64,000 nucleotides of DNA from Thiomicrorhabdus aquaedulcis (GCF_004001325.1 NZ_AP018722.1:1798001-1862000), one strand, 5' to 3'. Numbered from the stretch's first letter, positions 9,223 through 17,870 are shown. The notes: generated by a model from the sequence alone, not told the origin. Made by a program: numbers and translations.

Positions 9223-9248
9223 GCATCTCACAACGTTGTTTTAACGCA

Positions 9249-9755
9249 TTATTGCATCTCTAAATCATCTTGCACCGATTCTACCCCGGCAATTGCGCAG
9301 GCTTCGTCGTCTTTTCCGTCGGGTGCGCCGCTTACGCCTACTGCACCGTATAGTTTACCGCCGGCCGCAATCGGAGTTGACCCTGCCATAAACGCTAAGC
9401 CCTCACCCATGGTTTGCAATGGGCTGTTGGCGCGGCCTTCTAACTCTGAGCCTTTTACGTTAAACATAACGGCGGTATAGGCCTTTTTTTGGCTAATGCC
9501 CAGTGATACGGCCGGAGCAATGGTGTCGCGCAATTGGGCTTGAATAATTCCGTTACGATCCACTACGCTTACGCTAACTGGAATACCCTTTTCACGACAA
9601 GCGGCTACGGTGTTTAAGGCAATTTTATTGGCCACGTCCATTGAAAGTACCGACACATTGACTGTTAAAGGCTCTTTTGCCATAACAGGAGCCGCCATAA
9701 AGGCCGCAACTAACCCTAGAGCAGCCATTTGAGTGTTTAACTTTGTTAATTTCAT
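9249..9755 (-). CDS. Exported GlcG/HbpS family protein (DUF336)
   Basis: The 168-residue protein has a Sec signal peptide ending near A-A-P-V-M-A-K, then a GlcG/HbpS domain with V-S-V-V-D-R-N-G, A-Y-T-A-V-M-F and G-A-V-G-V-S-G-A elements. Family members are small octameric proteins; some bind haem or cobalamin, and the binding role here is not known. The ATG at 9755 was preferred to a TTG at 9761 because AAGGA lies seven bases upstream of it. It is a single gene with its own terminator. Confidence 0.85.
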   Translation of the reverse strand: MKLTKLNTQMAALGLVAAFMAAPVMAKEPLTVNVSVLSMDVANKIALNTVAACREKGIPVSVSVVDRNGIIQAQLRDTIAPAVSLGISQKKAYTAVMFNVKGSELEGRANSPLQTMGEGLAFMAGSTPIAAGGKLYGAVGVSGAPDGKDDEACAIAGVESVQDDLEMQ

Positions 9756-9850
9756 TGTCAATTCCTTATTTTGTGAGCATTTTTTGTAAACGTTTTGTCT
9801 AAAGACAATCTAAAGCTGTCATATGCATTCTATCAGGGCTTTTTTAAAAA

Positions 9851-9862
9851 ACCAGGCCTGGT
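9851..9862. repeat. ACCAGGCCTGGT palindrome, intergenic
   Basis: Lies 75 bases upstream of the next copy, between two divergent genes. Confidence 0.95.
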
Positions 9863-9935
9863 AAAAACCCTTAGCCAGTGCTTAATAAGTGTGTAAAATG
9901 AGTTAAAATTAACTCAAAAGGTGTATTAACGCCTT

Positions 9936-9947
9936 ACCAGGCCTGGT
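9936..9947. repeat. ACCAGGCCTGGT palindrome before the FeoC-like start
   Basis: Nine bases before the ATG at 9956, where a ribosome-binding site would be expected. Confidence 0.95.
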
Positions 9948-9955
9948 CATTTGTC

Positions 9956-10222
9956 ATGATTTTATTGTCGCTAAAAAATTATATACAACACAACAAACGT
10001 GTAAGTTTGCTGGATATTTGCAGGCATTTTGACTTAACGCAAGAAGCGGCGTTGGGTTTAGTGCAACCGTTATTAACGCAGGGTTTTGTTCAGGCTGTTT
10101 CGGCTGATGTTTGCGCCAGCGGTGCGTGTCAAAGTGGTTGTGGATCATCCAAAAGCACGCCATCGTATCAATGGGTAAATCGGCGATTAAAAAACCTATC
10201 TATTCCCGTGCAAATTCTTTAA
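9956..10222 (+). CDS. FeoC-like winged-helix protein with cysteine cluster
   Basis: The 88-residue protein has an N-terminal winged helix-turn-helix (residues 1-48: V-S-L-L-D-I-C-R-H-F-D-L) followed by C-A-S-G-A-C-Q-S-G-C-G, resembling the iron-sulfur loop of FeoC. FeoC normally accompanies the ferrous iron transporter FeoAB, which is absent nearby. The ATG follows a palindrome copy by nine bases and no clear ribosome-binding site is visible. Assignment is by size and motif only. Confidence 0.65.
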   Translation: MILLSLKNYIQHNKRVSLLDICRHFDLTQEAALGLVQPLLTQGFVQAVSADVCASGACQSGCGSSKSTPSYQWVNRRLKNLSIPVQIL

Positions 10223-10298
10223 AATCAAATGCTGTGCCAAAACGAGTCAATAAACACCACCATCTACGTGAATCTTCGCTGGGAACTCGCTAAAAATT

Positions 10299-11240
10299 AT
10301 GAATAAATGGTTTAGAAAAGGTAACTCACGTCGCTTTCACCGCGTTAACATGCCTGTGCGGTATTTTATTGTGCCCAGCTCACCCATTAAAGACCGCGAA
10401 ATTTACGCCACAGGTGCCGATTATTTTCCGCAAAGTTTTTTAAACGTAATTGAAACCCGCAAACACTTTACCAATTTATGGGTATCTCGCATTCAAGAAC
10501 AAAATGCATTATTAACTGAAATTTTTGATGAAATCATTTCGTTTATTGAGTTTTTTGGTAATTGCAGTCGCGCTATTGCCGAGGGCCGAAACCCCAAAAG
10601 CGATCCCAGTTATTGGATGAGCGTAAATGAGCATTTAAAAGGGTTTCAAAGCACATATAAGTTTCAGGCCAGCTCGCCTAAAACTTTTCAATATTTAAAG
10701 ATGATTGAAGAAAAATATTTAAGCTTTCTAAACAGTATGGTCAACAGCATTAATCAATCTACTCCCACCCATTTTCATGTTATTGGCCATTTGCCAGTCG
10801 GTTTTAAAATGGATGAGATGATGATGATTTTTGACTCTGAAAAGTTTAAAAAAATTCCGCTCATTCAGGCCATTAGCTACGTATGCCAATTGCTCAACGC
10901 TTATTTAGAAACATACAGACAAATTAACGACGATAACTACTTTAAGCAGTTTCCTACCGAATGGCCTGTGCGCAATGCTAATGTAAGCGCCAGCGGCATT
11001 GCGGTTAATATTAATAAACGTTTTCCGCAGTATTCACGCGTCGACGTGTATTTGTATTTTGAATCTGATAAAAAGGTACTGTATTTTAATGGCAGTGTGG
11101 TGGACATGCGTACCGACCCAGACGGTCTAACCGAGCGCGTGGCGATTAATTACGAGTTTCCGGACGGCAACCATCAAAATTATATTCAACAAGAAATTCA
11201 AAAACAAGAAGTCAAAGAGTGCATGGACATACCGTTGTAA
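10299..11240 (+). CDS. PilZ-like c-di-GMP receptor candidate with a long insertion (A)
   Basis: This 313-residue cytoplasmic protein has the two c-di-GMP-binding motifs of a PilZ domain far apart: R-R-F-H-R at residues 11-15 (RxxxR) and N-V-S-A-S-G at 228-233 (NxSxxG), followed by the rest of a beta-barrel (V-D-V-Y-L-Y-F). Ordinary PilZ domains have some 20-30 residues between these motifs. The 210 residues between look helical. The layout recalls the tetrameric PilZ variant with inserted helices, but here both ligand motifs look intact. It is followed closely by a small unknown gene and faces a second protein of the same design at 11736. Confidence 0.7.
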   Translation: MNKWFRKGNSRRFHRVNMPVRYFIVPSSPIKDREIYATGADYFPQSFLNVIETRKHFTNLWVSRIQEQNALLTEIFDEIISFIEFFGNCSRAIAEGRNPKSDPSYWMSVNEHLKGFQSTYKFQASSPKTFQYLKMIEEKYLSFLNSMVNSINQSTPTHFHVIGHLPVGFKMDEMMMIFDSEKFKKIPLIQAISYVCQLLNAYLETYRQINDDNYFKQFPTEWPVRNANVSASGIAVNINKRFPQYSRVDVYLYFESDKKVLYFNGSVVDMRTDPDGLTERVAINYEFPDGNHQNYIQQEIQKQEVKECMDIPL

Positions 11241-11291
11241 CTCATCGCTTTTTGCACTGACATAAATACACATTAACAACAAGAGAACCCT

Positions 11292-11729
11292 ATGCCTGGC
11301 AGTAACCACGACGTTGACCCCTCTTTTATGGATGCCTTGCCCTTAGCATTGCGCGAAGCGGCGTTGGAGTTAATTCGCTTTTCAACCTTAAAAGACATGT
11401 TAATCATGCGTAAAAATGGCCCAAGCGAACGTCTTAAAACCAGCTTTGCTCTTACCCCAATGCAATGGAACGAACTGTTAAACGCGGTGATATTAACCAA
11501 GGTAAGTTACTTTGACATCGCGCCTAAGTTTCCCAACCAATACATTGATAAACTGCATGAAATTGCCGCTAACGCGTTTGGCATGCCAGGCAAAAACCCC
11601 GCCGACTTATACCAAGCCATGCTCACCGACCACCCTTATTTTGCGCAATGGCTAACCAAAAGTTTACAAGTTAAACAACAAAACTTGCGCGCCGCTCGCG
11701 CGCATGCTGTTGCCAGTGGTACTGTGTAA
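11292..11729 (+). CDS. Conserved-looking hypothetical protein between two PilZ-like genes
   Basis: I do not recognise this 145-residue protein. It is soluble and mostly helical, with A-L-R-E-A-A-L-E-L-I-R-F near the start, L-T-P-M-Q-W-N-E-L-L-N in the middle and a basic C-terminal tail rich in alanine and arginine. AGAGAA lies before the ATG. It starts 51 bases after the PilZ-like gene on the same strand, and ends six bases from the stop of the opposing PilZ-like gene, so a role in the same c-di-GMP-linked function is likely but unproven. Confidence 0.6.
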   Translation: MPGSNHDVDPSFMDALPLALREAALELIRFSTLKDMLIMRKNGPSERLKTSFALTPMQWNELLNAVILTKVSYFDIAPKFPNQYIDKLHEIAANAFGMPGKNPADLYQAMLTDHPYFAQWLTKSLQVKQQNLRAARAHAVASGTV

Positions 11730-11735
11730 ACCCCA

Positions 11736-12746
11736 TTAAAGCGCCACTGTTGCCATGGCATCGCGCAATTCTTTGCGCTGCAAAAACAGCTCAATTCCCT
11801 GCTGTTGCGCGGTTGTTAAAAACTCAAATTCAATAGACACTTTACAACCGCTTAAACCTGATTGGTGCATTAATAGGTGGGCATTCTTATCACTCGCTAC
11901 CTTGTCGTTTACCGGCTTATCGTTTAAGGGTTTATCGTTCTGCGTTAGCTCAATTTTTTTGACCGTTACCACTTTGCCACTGCATACCATAACCTGTGAT
12001 TCAATGGCCATAAACACATGCAACTTACTAAACAACGCAAATCCAGGATGCGCGGCATCGCTTATAAAGCTTAACCCACCTGCGCTTAAGTTTAGCGCGT
12101 AACGCTCCCAGTATTCGGAGCGCGAAATAGTGTGAAACGCTGTTTTTAAGCGACCCAATACCGTGGCGTATAAATTGAGTTTTTCAATCATAAGCTGCAA
12201 TACTTTAGCTGGCAACACACCAGATTGTGCAAGGCTGTTTAAGTTGGTCACGTAGGTTTGAGAATTAAAGGCATCAGCAATAGGCTGTGGATACAAAAAT
12301 ATTTTGCCTTCAATACTGCTGCTAACCACGGTGTTTATTTCTACAAGGTAGTCGTCAATACGCTGATACAATCCCAATATTAACGGCGCAATGGTTGACG
12401 ATTCTTTGGCTTTGGGCGGGGTAAATTTTTGATCCTCTTTGGCTCTAAATTTATAGTCGTGTTTTAAACGTGGGTCTTGCGATTCCATCAGCGATTCAAG
12501 CAACCACCCCATAAAGTCAATGCGATGGTTAAGAACGTAAAAAACATACAACGCATCCGACCGAGCATCAAATACCTTATTTAACAGTTCACTTAGTAAT
12601 TCGTTTACATCGTGCAACCTAAATTCTTCAGCCTCGGTAATAAGTTCACGCCGTTGGGCGCTTAAATATTGTCCGTACTGATCGACCGGTTCTAAATGCA
12701 TGGCAATAGTGGCCTGATATCTAAAATGACGCCGAACGTTGCTCAT
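11736..12746 (-). CDS. PilZ-like c-di-GMP receptor candidate with a long insertion (B)
   Basis: The 336-residue protein has R-R-H-F-R at residues 5-9 and N-L-S-A-G-G at 219-224, the two halves of a PilZ c-di-GMP site, separated by about 210 mainly helical residues. The C-terminal barrel strand region (K-L-H-V-F-M-A-I, V-M-V-C-S-G-K-V-V) is interrupted by a low-complexity N-D-K-P repeat at about 270-288. Overall design matches the opposing protein at 10299-11240, though the sequences are diverged. No good ribosome-binding site precedes the ATG. Confidence 0.7.
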   Translation of the reverse strand: MSNVRRHFRYQATIAMHLEPVDQYGQYLSAQRRELITEAEEFRLHDVNELLSELLNKVFDARSDALYVFYVLNHRIDFMGWLLESLMESQDPRLKHDYKFRAKEDQKFTPPKAKESSTIAPLILGLYQRIDDYLVEINTVVSSSIEGKIFLYPQPIADAFNSQTYVTNLNSLAQSGVLPAKVLQLMIEKLNLYATVLGRLKTAFHTISRSEYWERYALNLSAGGLSFISDAAHPGFALFSKLHVFMAIESQVMVCSGKVVTVKKIELTQNDKPLNDKPVNDKVASDKNAHLLMHQSGLSGCKVSIEFEFLTTAQQQGIELFLQRKELRDAMATVAL

Positions 12747-12777
12747 GCTAATAATAACCCATATTAATAATGTCCCA

Positions 12778-13503
12778 TTATGACCAGGCCTGGTTAAGCG
12801 TTAATGTGCGGCTGAACCATTTTGCCATGTCGTTTATTTGCGCCGCGCACACCTGATGCGCCATGGGGTATTCGTGCCAATCAACCTTCCACCCTTTGGC
12901 CGCTAAAGCCGCACAAGACTGCTGGGCGATACGCAGCCCAATCACATTATCCAATGTGCCGTGCATCATGGTAATAGGCACATCGGTAGACAGCACATCG
13001 GTAGGCGGTGCTGTAACACCCTTTGTAAACGCATCAACCAGACGATCCATTGGATAATACGTGGATAACGCCAACACGCCCGCCAAGGTGGGTTTAAAGT
13101 GCAATCCAGTATGTAAGGCCACCAGACCACCTTGTGAAAAACCGGCCAACACAATTCGCGAGGCGAGTATGCCTTGATTTATTTGCTGATGAATCAGGGT
13201 ATCAATCTGTGCGCTGGACGCCTCAATACCGGCCGCATCAACTTCTTTTAAAAAATCGGTTGAAGCAATGTCATACCAAGAACGCATTTTAGCGCCGCCG
13301 TTAATGGTTACCGCTTGCACGGGTGCGTGTGGAAACACAAAGCGAATACCGTGCTGCGCTGGCAAATTAAGCTGCTCAACAATCCCGGCAAAATCATAAC
13401 CGTCGGCACCCAAACCGTGCAACCAAATTACCGCCGCCGTAGCGGGTGCTTTAGGTTCAATAATAATGGGCGCATCTTGCACATCGTTCAAACGTTGGTT
13501 CAT
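12778..13503 (-). CDS. Carboxylesterase/phospholipase family hydrolase
   Basis: This 241-residue alpha/beta hydrolase has the oxyanion region W-L-H-G-L-G-A-D-G, the nucleophile elbow G-F-S-Q-G-G, and late D and H (M-H-G-T-L-D-N and A-H-Q-V) completing a catalytic triad, as in the PF02230 phospholipase/carboxylesterase family that acts on short-chain esters. ATG at 13503 is preferred over GTG at 13509 because a GAGAG site is well placed for it. A palindrome copy encodes the last residues N-Q-A-W-S. Confidence 0.88.
   Translation of the reverse strand: MNQRLNDVQDAPIIIEPKAPATAAVIWLHGLGADGYDFAGIVEQLNLPAQHGIRFVFPHAPVQAVTINGGAKMRSWYDIASTDFLKEVDAAGIEASSAQIDTLIHQQINQGILASRIVLAGFSQGGLVALHTGLHFKPTLAGVLALSTYYPMDRLVDAFTKGVTAPPTDVLSTDVPITMMHGTLDNVIGLRIAQQSCAALAAKGWKVDWHEYPMAHQVCAAQINDMAKWFSRTLTLNQAWS
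12783..12794. repeat. ACCAGGCCTGGT palindrome at the esterase C terminus (Q-A-W frame)
   Basis: Encodes the last residues of the esterase. Confidence 0.95.
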
Positions 13504-13599
13504 AGTCACTCTCTTTATTTACTAACCGTTTATGACCGTTTATTGCGTTATTAAAACAGCCAAGGTCGCAGGACGATAACCCACCTAAATGCGAATGGA

Positions 13600-13715
13600 T
13601 TCTGCTAGAATAACGCCCATTTTAACGGGTTTGGCTTTAAGTTGAGTAAAGTTGTCTAAATAAAACTTAACGCTAATCAAAGACGATTCAAGTCCCAACC
13701 AAAAGCGAGATTTTT
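13600..13715 (+). promoter_or_regulatory. Probable promoter and leader of lptM-lysA
   Basis: TAGAAT at about 13607-13612 resembles a -10 box. No strong -35 is visible. The 100-base leader before lptM shows no obvious riboswitch fold; a lysine riboswitch was considered and not seen. Confidence 0.35.
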
Positions 13716-13913
13716 ATGCGATTGCTGTCTGAGTTAAGACTCTTGACCTTAATGGCTTTAATAGCCGTTACCTTAACCGCCTGCGGTAAAAAAGGCGATT
13801 TAACCTTGCCTGCCGCCGAGCAAACGACCATTCAACCCTCGCTTAGCCTGGCGCCTACACTTAGCTTGGCGCCTGCGCACGCTTTACACTCTTTAAACCA
13901 GGAGCGACCATGA
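13716..13913 (+). CDS. lptM: LptM-like small lipoprotein (YifL family)
   Basis: The 65-residue lipoprotein has a signal peptide with T-A-C at the lipidation site followed by G-K-K-G-D-L, the LptM/YifL hallmark C-G-x-K-G-x-L. LptM helps maturation of the LPS translocon LptD in enteric bacteria. The C-terminal half holds a short internal duplication (S-L-A-P-T-L-S-L-A-P). It overlaps lysA by four bases (ATGA), the usual neighbour of this family. Confidence 0.87.
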   Translation: MRLLSELRLLTLMALIAVTLTACGKKGDLTLPAAEQTTIQPSLSLAPTLSLAPAHALHSLNQERP

Positions 13914-15163
13914 CCACGCCTATTTTTAATTTAAAAAACAATACGTTACACATCGAAGACGTGAGTCTTGTGCAACTTGCTCAAACCTATGGCACGCCAT
14001 TATACGTTTATTCGCGCACCGAGCTAGAGCAGCGTTGGCAAGCATTTGACCAGGCATTTGGCACGCATCCGCACTTGGTTTGTTATGCAGTTAAAACCAA
14101 CTCAAACCTGGCGGTACTCAGCGTATTGGCCAAACTGGGTGCCGGCTTTGACATCGTATCGCAAGGCGAATTAGAACGCGTGCTGCGTGCCGGCGGCGAC
14201 CCTAAAAAAGTGGTTTTTTCCGGGGTCGCCAAGCAACCCGCCGAAATAAAACGCGCGTTAGAAGTCGGCATTCGCTGTTTTAACATTGAATCGCACGCCG
14301 AACTCAACCGCATTCAAAGCGTTGCGCAAGCCATGGACAAAATAGCCGACGTGTCGGTGCGCGTAAACCCCGACGTGGACGCCAAAACCCATCCGTATAT
14401 TTCTACGGGTTTAAAGGACAATAAGTTTGGGGTCGATATCAACACCGCTCCCGCGCTGTACGCCGACGCGTGCGCCTGCTCGCACGTTAACCCCGTAGGC
14501 ATTGATTGTCACATTGGCTCACAACTCACCGAGCTTAAACCCTTTGTGGACGCATTAGAGCGCGTTTTGGCGTTAAAAAGCACCTTAACCGACATGGGCA
14601 TTGACATTCACCACCTTGATTTAGGCGGCGGTTTGGGCATTACCTACACCACCGAAAACCCTCCACCCATTGGCGACTACATTCAAGCGTTGCTGGCAAA
14701 ATTGGCCGACGATTCCTTAGAAATTATTATTGAACCCGGCCGTGCCATTGCCGGTAATGCCGGAGTTTTGCTGACCAAAGTGGAGTTTTTAAAACCCACC
14801 GAACACAAAAACTTTGCCATTATTGACGCCGCCATGAACGACTTAATTAGACCTGCGCTGTACCAAGCGTATCAAGACATTGTGCCGGTGTGCCCGCGCA
14901 CCGATGGCTTAGAAGCCCATTGGGACTTGGTGGGACCGGTGTGTGAAACCGGTGACTTTTTAGGCAAAAACCGCCTACTCAACTTAAAAGAAGGCGATTT
15001 ACTTGCCGTCATGTCGTCGGGCGCGTACGGTTTTAGCATGAGCTCAAACTACAACACCCGCCCCCGCGCCGCCGAAATTATGGTGCAAGGCCAGAACGCC
15101 TTTGAAGTACGCCCACGCGAAACCTATGAAGATTTAATGGGCTCTGAAAAAACCCTAGATTGA
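13910..15163 (+). CDS. lysA: Diaminopimelate decarboxylase
   Basis: The 417-residue PLP enzyme converts meso-diaminopimelate to lysine, the last step of lysine synthesis. The PLP lysine sits in C-Y-A-V-K-T-N-S-N, the phosphate-binding region in D-L-G-G-G-L-G-I, and the conserved C-E-T-G-D-F near residue 345. A GGAG ribosome-binding site lies inside lptM. No terminator is obvious; instead an array of repeats follows. Confidence 0.97.
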   Translation: MTTPIFNLKNNTLHIEDVSLVQLAQTYGTPLYVYSRTELEQRWQAFDQAFGTHPHLVCYAVKTNSNLAVLSVLAKLGAGFDIVSQGELERVLRAGGDPKKVVFSGVAKQPAEIKRALEVGIRCFNIESHAELNRIQSVAQAMDKIADVSVRVNPDVDAKTHPYISTGLKDNKFGVDINTAPALYADACACSHVNPVGIDCHIGSQLTELKPFVDALERVLALKSTLTDMGIDIHHLDLGGGLGITYTTENPPPIGDYIQALLAKLADDSLEIIIEPGRAIAGNAGVLLTKVEFLKPTEHKNFAIIDAAMNDLIRPALYQAYQDIVPVCPRTDGLEAHWDLVGPVCETGDFLGKNRLLNLKEGDLLAVMSSGAYGFSMSSNYNTRPRAAEIMVQGQNAFEVRPRETYEDLMGSEKTLD

Positions 15164-15174
15164 TTGGACGTATA

Positions 15175-15510
15175 GAATGATGGAGACTCACGCGCCGTAA
15201 ACTGCAATAGATTGCGGGTCAAGCCCGCAATGACGTTATTGGGTCGGTCTTGTTTAACAGATTGGGAAAAGTGACCAGGCCTGGTCAAACCAAATCACCG
15301 TCATGCCGTGCCACGACACGGCATCTACCGCACGCGCCGTAAACTGCAAGAGATTGCGGGTCAAGCCCGCAATGACGTTATTGGGTTAGTCTTGTAATAA
15401 CAATCCACCGTCATGCCGTGCCACGACACGGCATCTGCCTCACTCGCCGTAAACCGCTAAAGATTGCGGGTCAAGCCCGCAATGACGTTATTGGGTTAGC
15501 CTTGTAATAC
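15175..15510. repeat. BIME-like array of two alternating hairpins plus palindrome
   Basis: Five hairpins alternate here: type A (TTGCGGG stem, five-base loop) at 15212-15230, 15354-15372 and 15464-15482, and type B (ATGCCGTG stem, six-base loop) at 15303-15324 and 15413-15434. Shared flanks such as CGCCGTAAAC and GACGTTATTGGG recur. A palindrome copy lies at 15274-15285. The array fills the 365-base gap between lysA and the convergent gene at 15529 and may act as a bidirectional transcription end. The same hairpins occur near 20.6 and 38 kb. Confidence 0.85.
15274..15285. repeat. ACCAGGCCTGGT palindrome in the BIME-like array after lysA
   Basis: Sits between an A and a B hairpin. Confidence 0.95.
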
Positions 15511-15528
15511 ACAATTTATTGTGCCTGT

Positions 15529-16683
15529 TTACAACTGACCCGCTTGCCACAAATGCACTTGGGTGAGTTGTTTTGAACCGGCCAGTACATTGTCTAAACC
15601 ACGTACTTTTAGCACTTTATTGGTCGCGTCTATTAACGCCGCCCAAACGCCCTCTTCGTCTTGCCAGGCCAGTAAATGGCAAGGTTGTGTGTTCGCTGTA
15701 CTTTCGCCCTCCACCGGTTCACCGTCAACATTGACCCACCACGCGTGTTGTTGCAATACACTTAAGGCGTGCCAATCGTTACGGTGCAAAACCGTGGGTT
15801 GGGCGCTTAAACGTTGCGGATTTAAAGCCTTAACCTCAAGACCCTGCAATGCCTGGGTTAACCAGCCCTGGTAGAGTTGACTCACTTCAATTAAGTACCG
15901 ACATTCGCCAATGTTCTTTAGTTCAGCCGGGCTTAAACCTAAATAGTCGGCCAAGGCGTAGGCGTCTTCTAACAACTCCACCATGCTTTTGCATTGCATG
16001 GGGCGGCACGGCAATTGCGCTAACGCCATGTGCAAGCGGCAACCAATCAGCTCTGGAAAACGCGCCGCCAATGACAACGCCATCGAGTTAATGCGCGGCA
16101 ACGTTTGCAAGGCGTTTAAACGCTGCTCGTCCATTAAACACACCTCGACTTGCTGGGCAATGTCGTCGTTTACGATGCGCAACCGCAAGTTACGCAAAAA
16201 TCGAATGGTTTCATCTTTGCCCGGCCAGCCCATCTGTTTGGCCATGAGCTGGCGTTTACCGCCCAATAACCCCACCACTTCGGGTTCACTTAGCCCAGCG
16301 CTGACCAAACGCCACGCCAACATGGGCGAGTTGTCCAGCAGTTCGAGCATTTGCGGATATTTTCCCGCGTAATGCAACAAGCTTAATTGATGAGTGGGAA
16401 ACAGCGCGCAACTCTCTTGCACCCATTTGGGAATGGGTTTGCGCCATGCGTTAATGTGCGCGGTGTTGGCCCAAGCCAGCACCTGTAAATTAGACGGATA
16501 GGCGTCCACCTTGGCCGCACTCATCATCATTGCGTCCCAACTGGGCACGCTTACCACGCCTAAGGCCGGAAATATTTTGCGGCAATCAATCCACAAGGTG
16601 TGTTCGGACTCATCCCAAAAACTAAATTTGGCCAGTTGCAATTGCTTGCGCTGATCCAGCGTGAGTGGGCTTTGCTCTACCAA
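15529..16683 (-). CDS. Hypothetical protein coupled to rlmI
   Basis: I do not recognise this 384-residue protein. It has no signal peptide or membrane segment, is rich in tryptophan and leucine, and is likely helical in the first 250 residues (for example D-N-S-P-M-L-A-W-R-L-V and L-G-L-S-P-A-E-L) with a C-terminal part around H-L-L-A-W-Q-D-E-E-G-V-W-A-A-L-I-D-A that looks beta-rich. A distant PcfJ-like relation was considered but is not supported well enough. Its start overlaps the end of rlmI by seven bases, so it is probably co-translated with it. Confidence 0.6.
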   Translation of the reverse strand: MVEQSPLTLDQRKQLQLAKFSFWDESEHTLWIDCRKIFPALGVVSVPSWDAMMMSAAKVDAYPSNLQVLAWANTAHINAWRKPIPKWVQESCALFPTHQLSLLHYAGKYPQMLELLDNSPMLAWRLVSAGLSEPEVVGLLGGKRQLMAKQMGWPGKDETIRFLRNLRLRIVNDDIAQQVEVCLMDEQRLNALQTLPRINSMALSLAARFPELIGCRLHMALAQLPCRPMQCKSMVELLEDAYALADYLGLSPAELKNIGECRYLIEVSQLYQGWLTQALQGLEVKALNPQRLSAQPTVLHRNDWHALSVLQQHAWWVNVDGEPVEGESTANTQPCHLLAWQDEEGVWAALIDATNKVLKVRGLDNVLAGSKQLTQVHLWQAGQL

Positions 16684-17870
16684 CTGGCAATCACTCTAAA
16701 AAACAGGGTTTTAATGTATTCGGTTTCTGGAATGGCGGGATGCACTGGGTGGTCGGGACCTTGATGCCCTTGCTCAAACAACTGTACGTTGCGATCAATG
16801 TGACGACTGGCCGACTGCACCGCTTGCACTAAATTGTCGCGTGTTAAATGGTGTGAACACGACGCCGACACCAGAATGCCGTCGGGTGCAAGCACGCGCA
16901 TGGCAATTTCGTTAATACGGCGATAGGCTTCAAAACCGGCTTTAAAATCTTTTTTACGTTTTACAAACGCCGGCGGGTCAATAATCACCACGTCAAATTT
17001 TTCGCCTTCCATGCGCAACGCGTTCAACACATCAAACGCATTACCTTGAATGGTGGTCATTTTTTCGCTCACCCCGTTTAACGCGGCATTGCGGTCAACA
17101 CCATCCAGCGCAAACTCCGACGAATCGACGCACGTGACCGACTCGGCACCCGCTGTGGCCATTGCCACGCCCCAACCGCCTAAATAACTAAACACGTCCA
17201 AAACGCGCTTGCCTTTTACCAGGGTTTGCAAGCGCGCACGCGCCATACGGTGGTCGTAAAACCAACCGGTTTTTTGTCCACCCACCACGGGGATAATAAA
17301 GCGCGTGTTGTTTTCAACAATTTCAATTTGCTCGGGTAATTCACCAAACACCACTTCTTCGTACAGGGGCAAGCCTTCGAGTTGACGACTGGCCGAGTCG
17401 TTGCGCATCACAATGGCGTCGGGATGATACAAATTAATCAGTACCTGAATAATATCGTCTTTGGCCAGCTCCATACCAGCGGTGGTAATTTGCACCACAA
17501 ACACCGCACCAAAACGATCAATGACCAGGCCTGGTAAGCCGTCGCCTTCGCCAAACACCAACCGATAAAACGGTTGGTCAAAATGCAACTCGCGCAACGC
17601 TTGCGCTTCTTGTAAGCGCTTTTTAAAGAATTTAAGGTTTAACTCTAACTTAGCACTGCGGCTCAACAAACGCCCACAAATCAAGGTATTGGGGTTGACG
17701 TATCCCATGCCCAACGGCTTACCGGCCGAATCTTCAAACACCACTCTTTGACCGGCGGTAAACTCTTTTAATGGGGTTTTTTCATTATCCACTTCGTTGC
17801 TAAACACCCAAACATGGCCTTGCTTAATACGACGTTCTTCATTTTTTTTAAGTTTTAAACTGGGGTACAT
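16677..17870 (-). CDS. rlmI: 23S rRNA (cytosine-5) methyltransferase RlmI
   Basis: The 397-residue protein has an N-terminal PUA domain (residues 1-75: G-H-V-W-V-F-S-N-E-V), then an EEHEE-type linker and a Rossmann methyltransferase domain with D-V-F-S-Y-L-G-G-W-G and I-D-P-P-A-F-V-K-R-K-K. RlmI makes m5C1962 in 23S rRNA using SAM; C-S-H-H matches the late catalytic-region motif. A palindrome copy encodes L-P-G-L-V in the sequence G-D-G-L-P-G-L-V-I-D, a place where family members have the same residues, so here the repeat fits a conserved motif. Confidence 0.93.
   Translation of the reverse strand: MYPSLKLKKNEERRIKQGHVWVFSNEVDNEKTPLKEFTAGQRVVFEDSAGKPLGMGYVNPNTLICGRLLSRSAKLELNLKFFKKRLQEAQALRELHFDQPFYRLVFGEGDGLPGLVIDRFGAVFVVQITTAGMELAKDDIIQVLINLYHPDAIVMRNDSASRQLEGLPLYEEVVFGELPEQIEIVENNTRFIIPVVGGQKTGWFYDHRMARARLQTLVKGKRVLDVFSYLGGWGVAMATAGAESVTCVDSSEFALDGVDRNAALNGVSEKMTTIQGNAFDVLNALRMEGEKFDVVIIDPPAFVKRKKDFKAGFEAYRRINEIAMRVLAPDGILVSASCSHHLTRDNLVQAVQSASRHIDRNVQLFEQGHQGPDHPVHPAIPETEYIKTLFFRVIASW
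17524..17535. repeat. ACCAGGCCTGGT palindrome in rlmI (P-G-L frame)
   Basis: Falls on a conserved G-L-P-G-L-V-I-D motif. Confidence 0.95.

Noticed and set aside
13504-13715. Lysine riboswitch before lptM-lysA
   Set aside because: The leader lacks the conserved helices and is too short and AT-rich for the aptamer.
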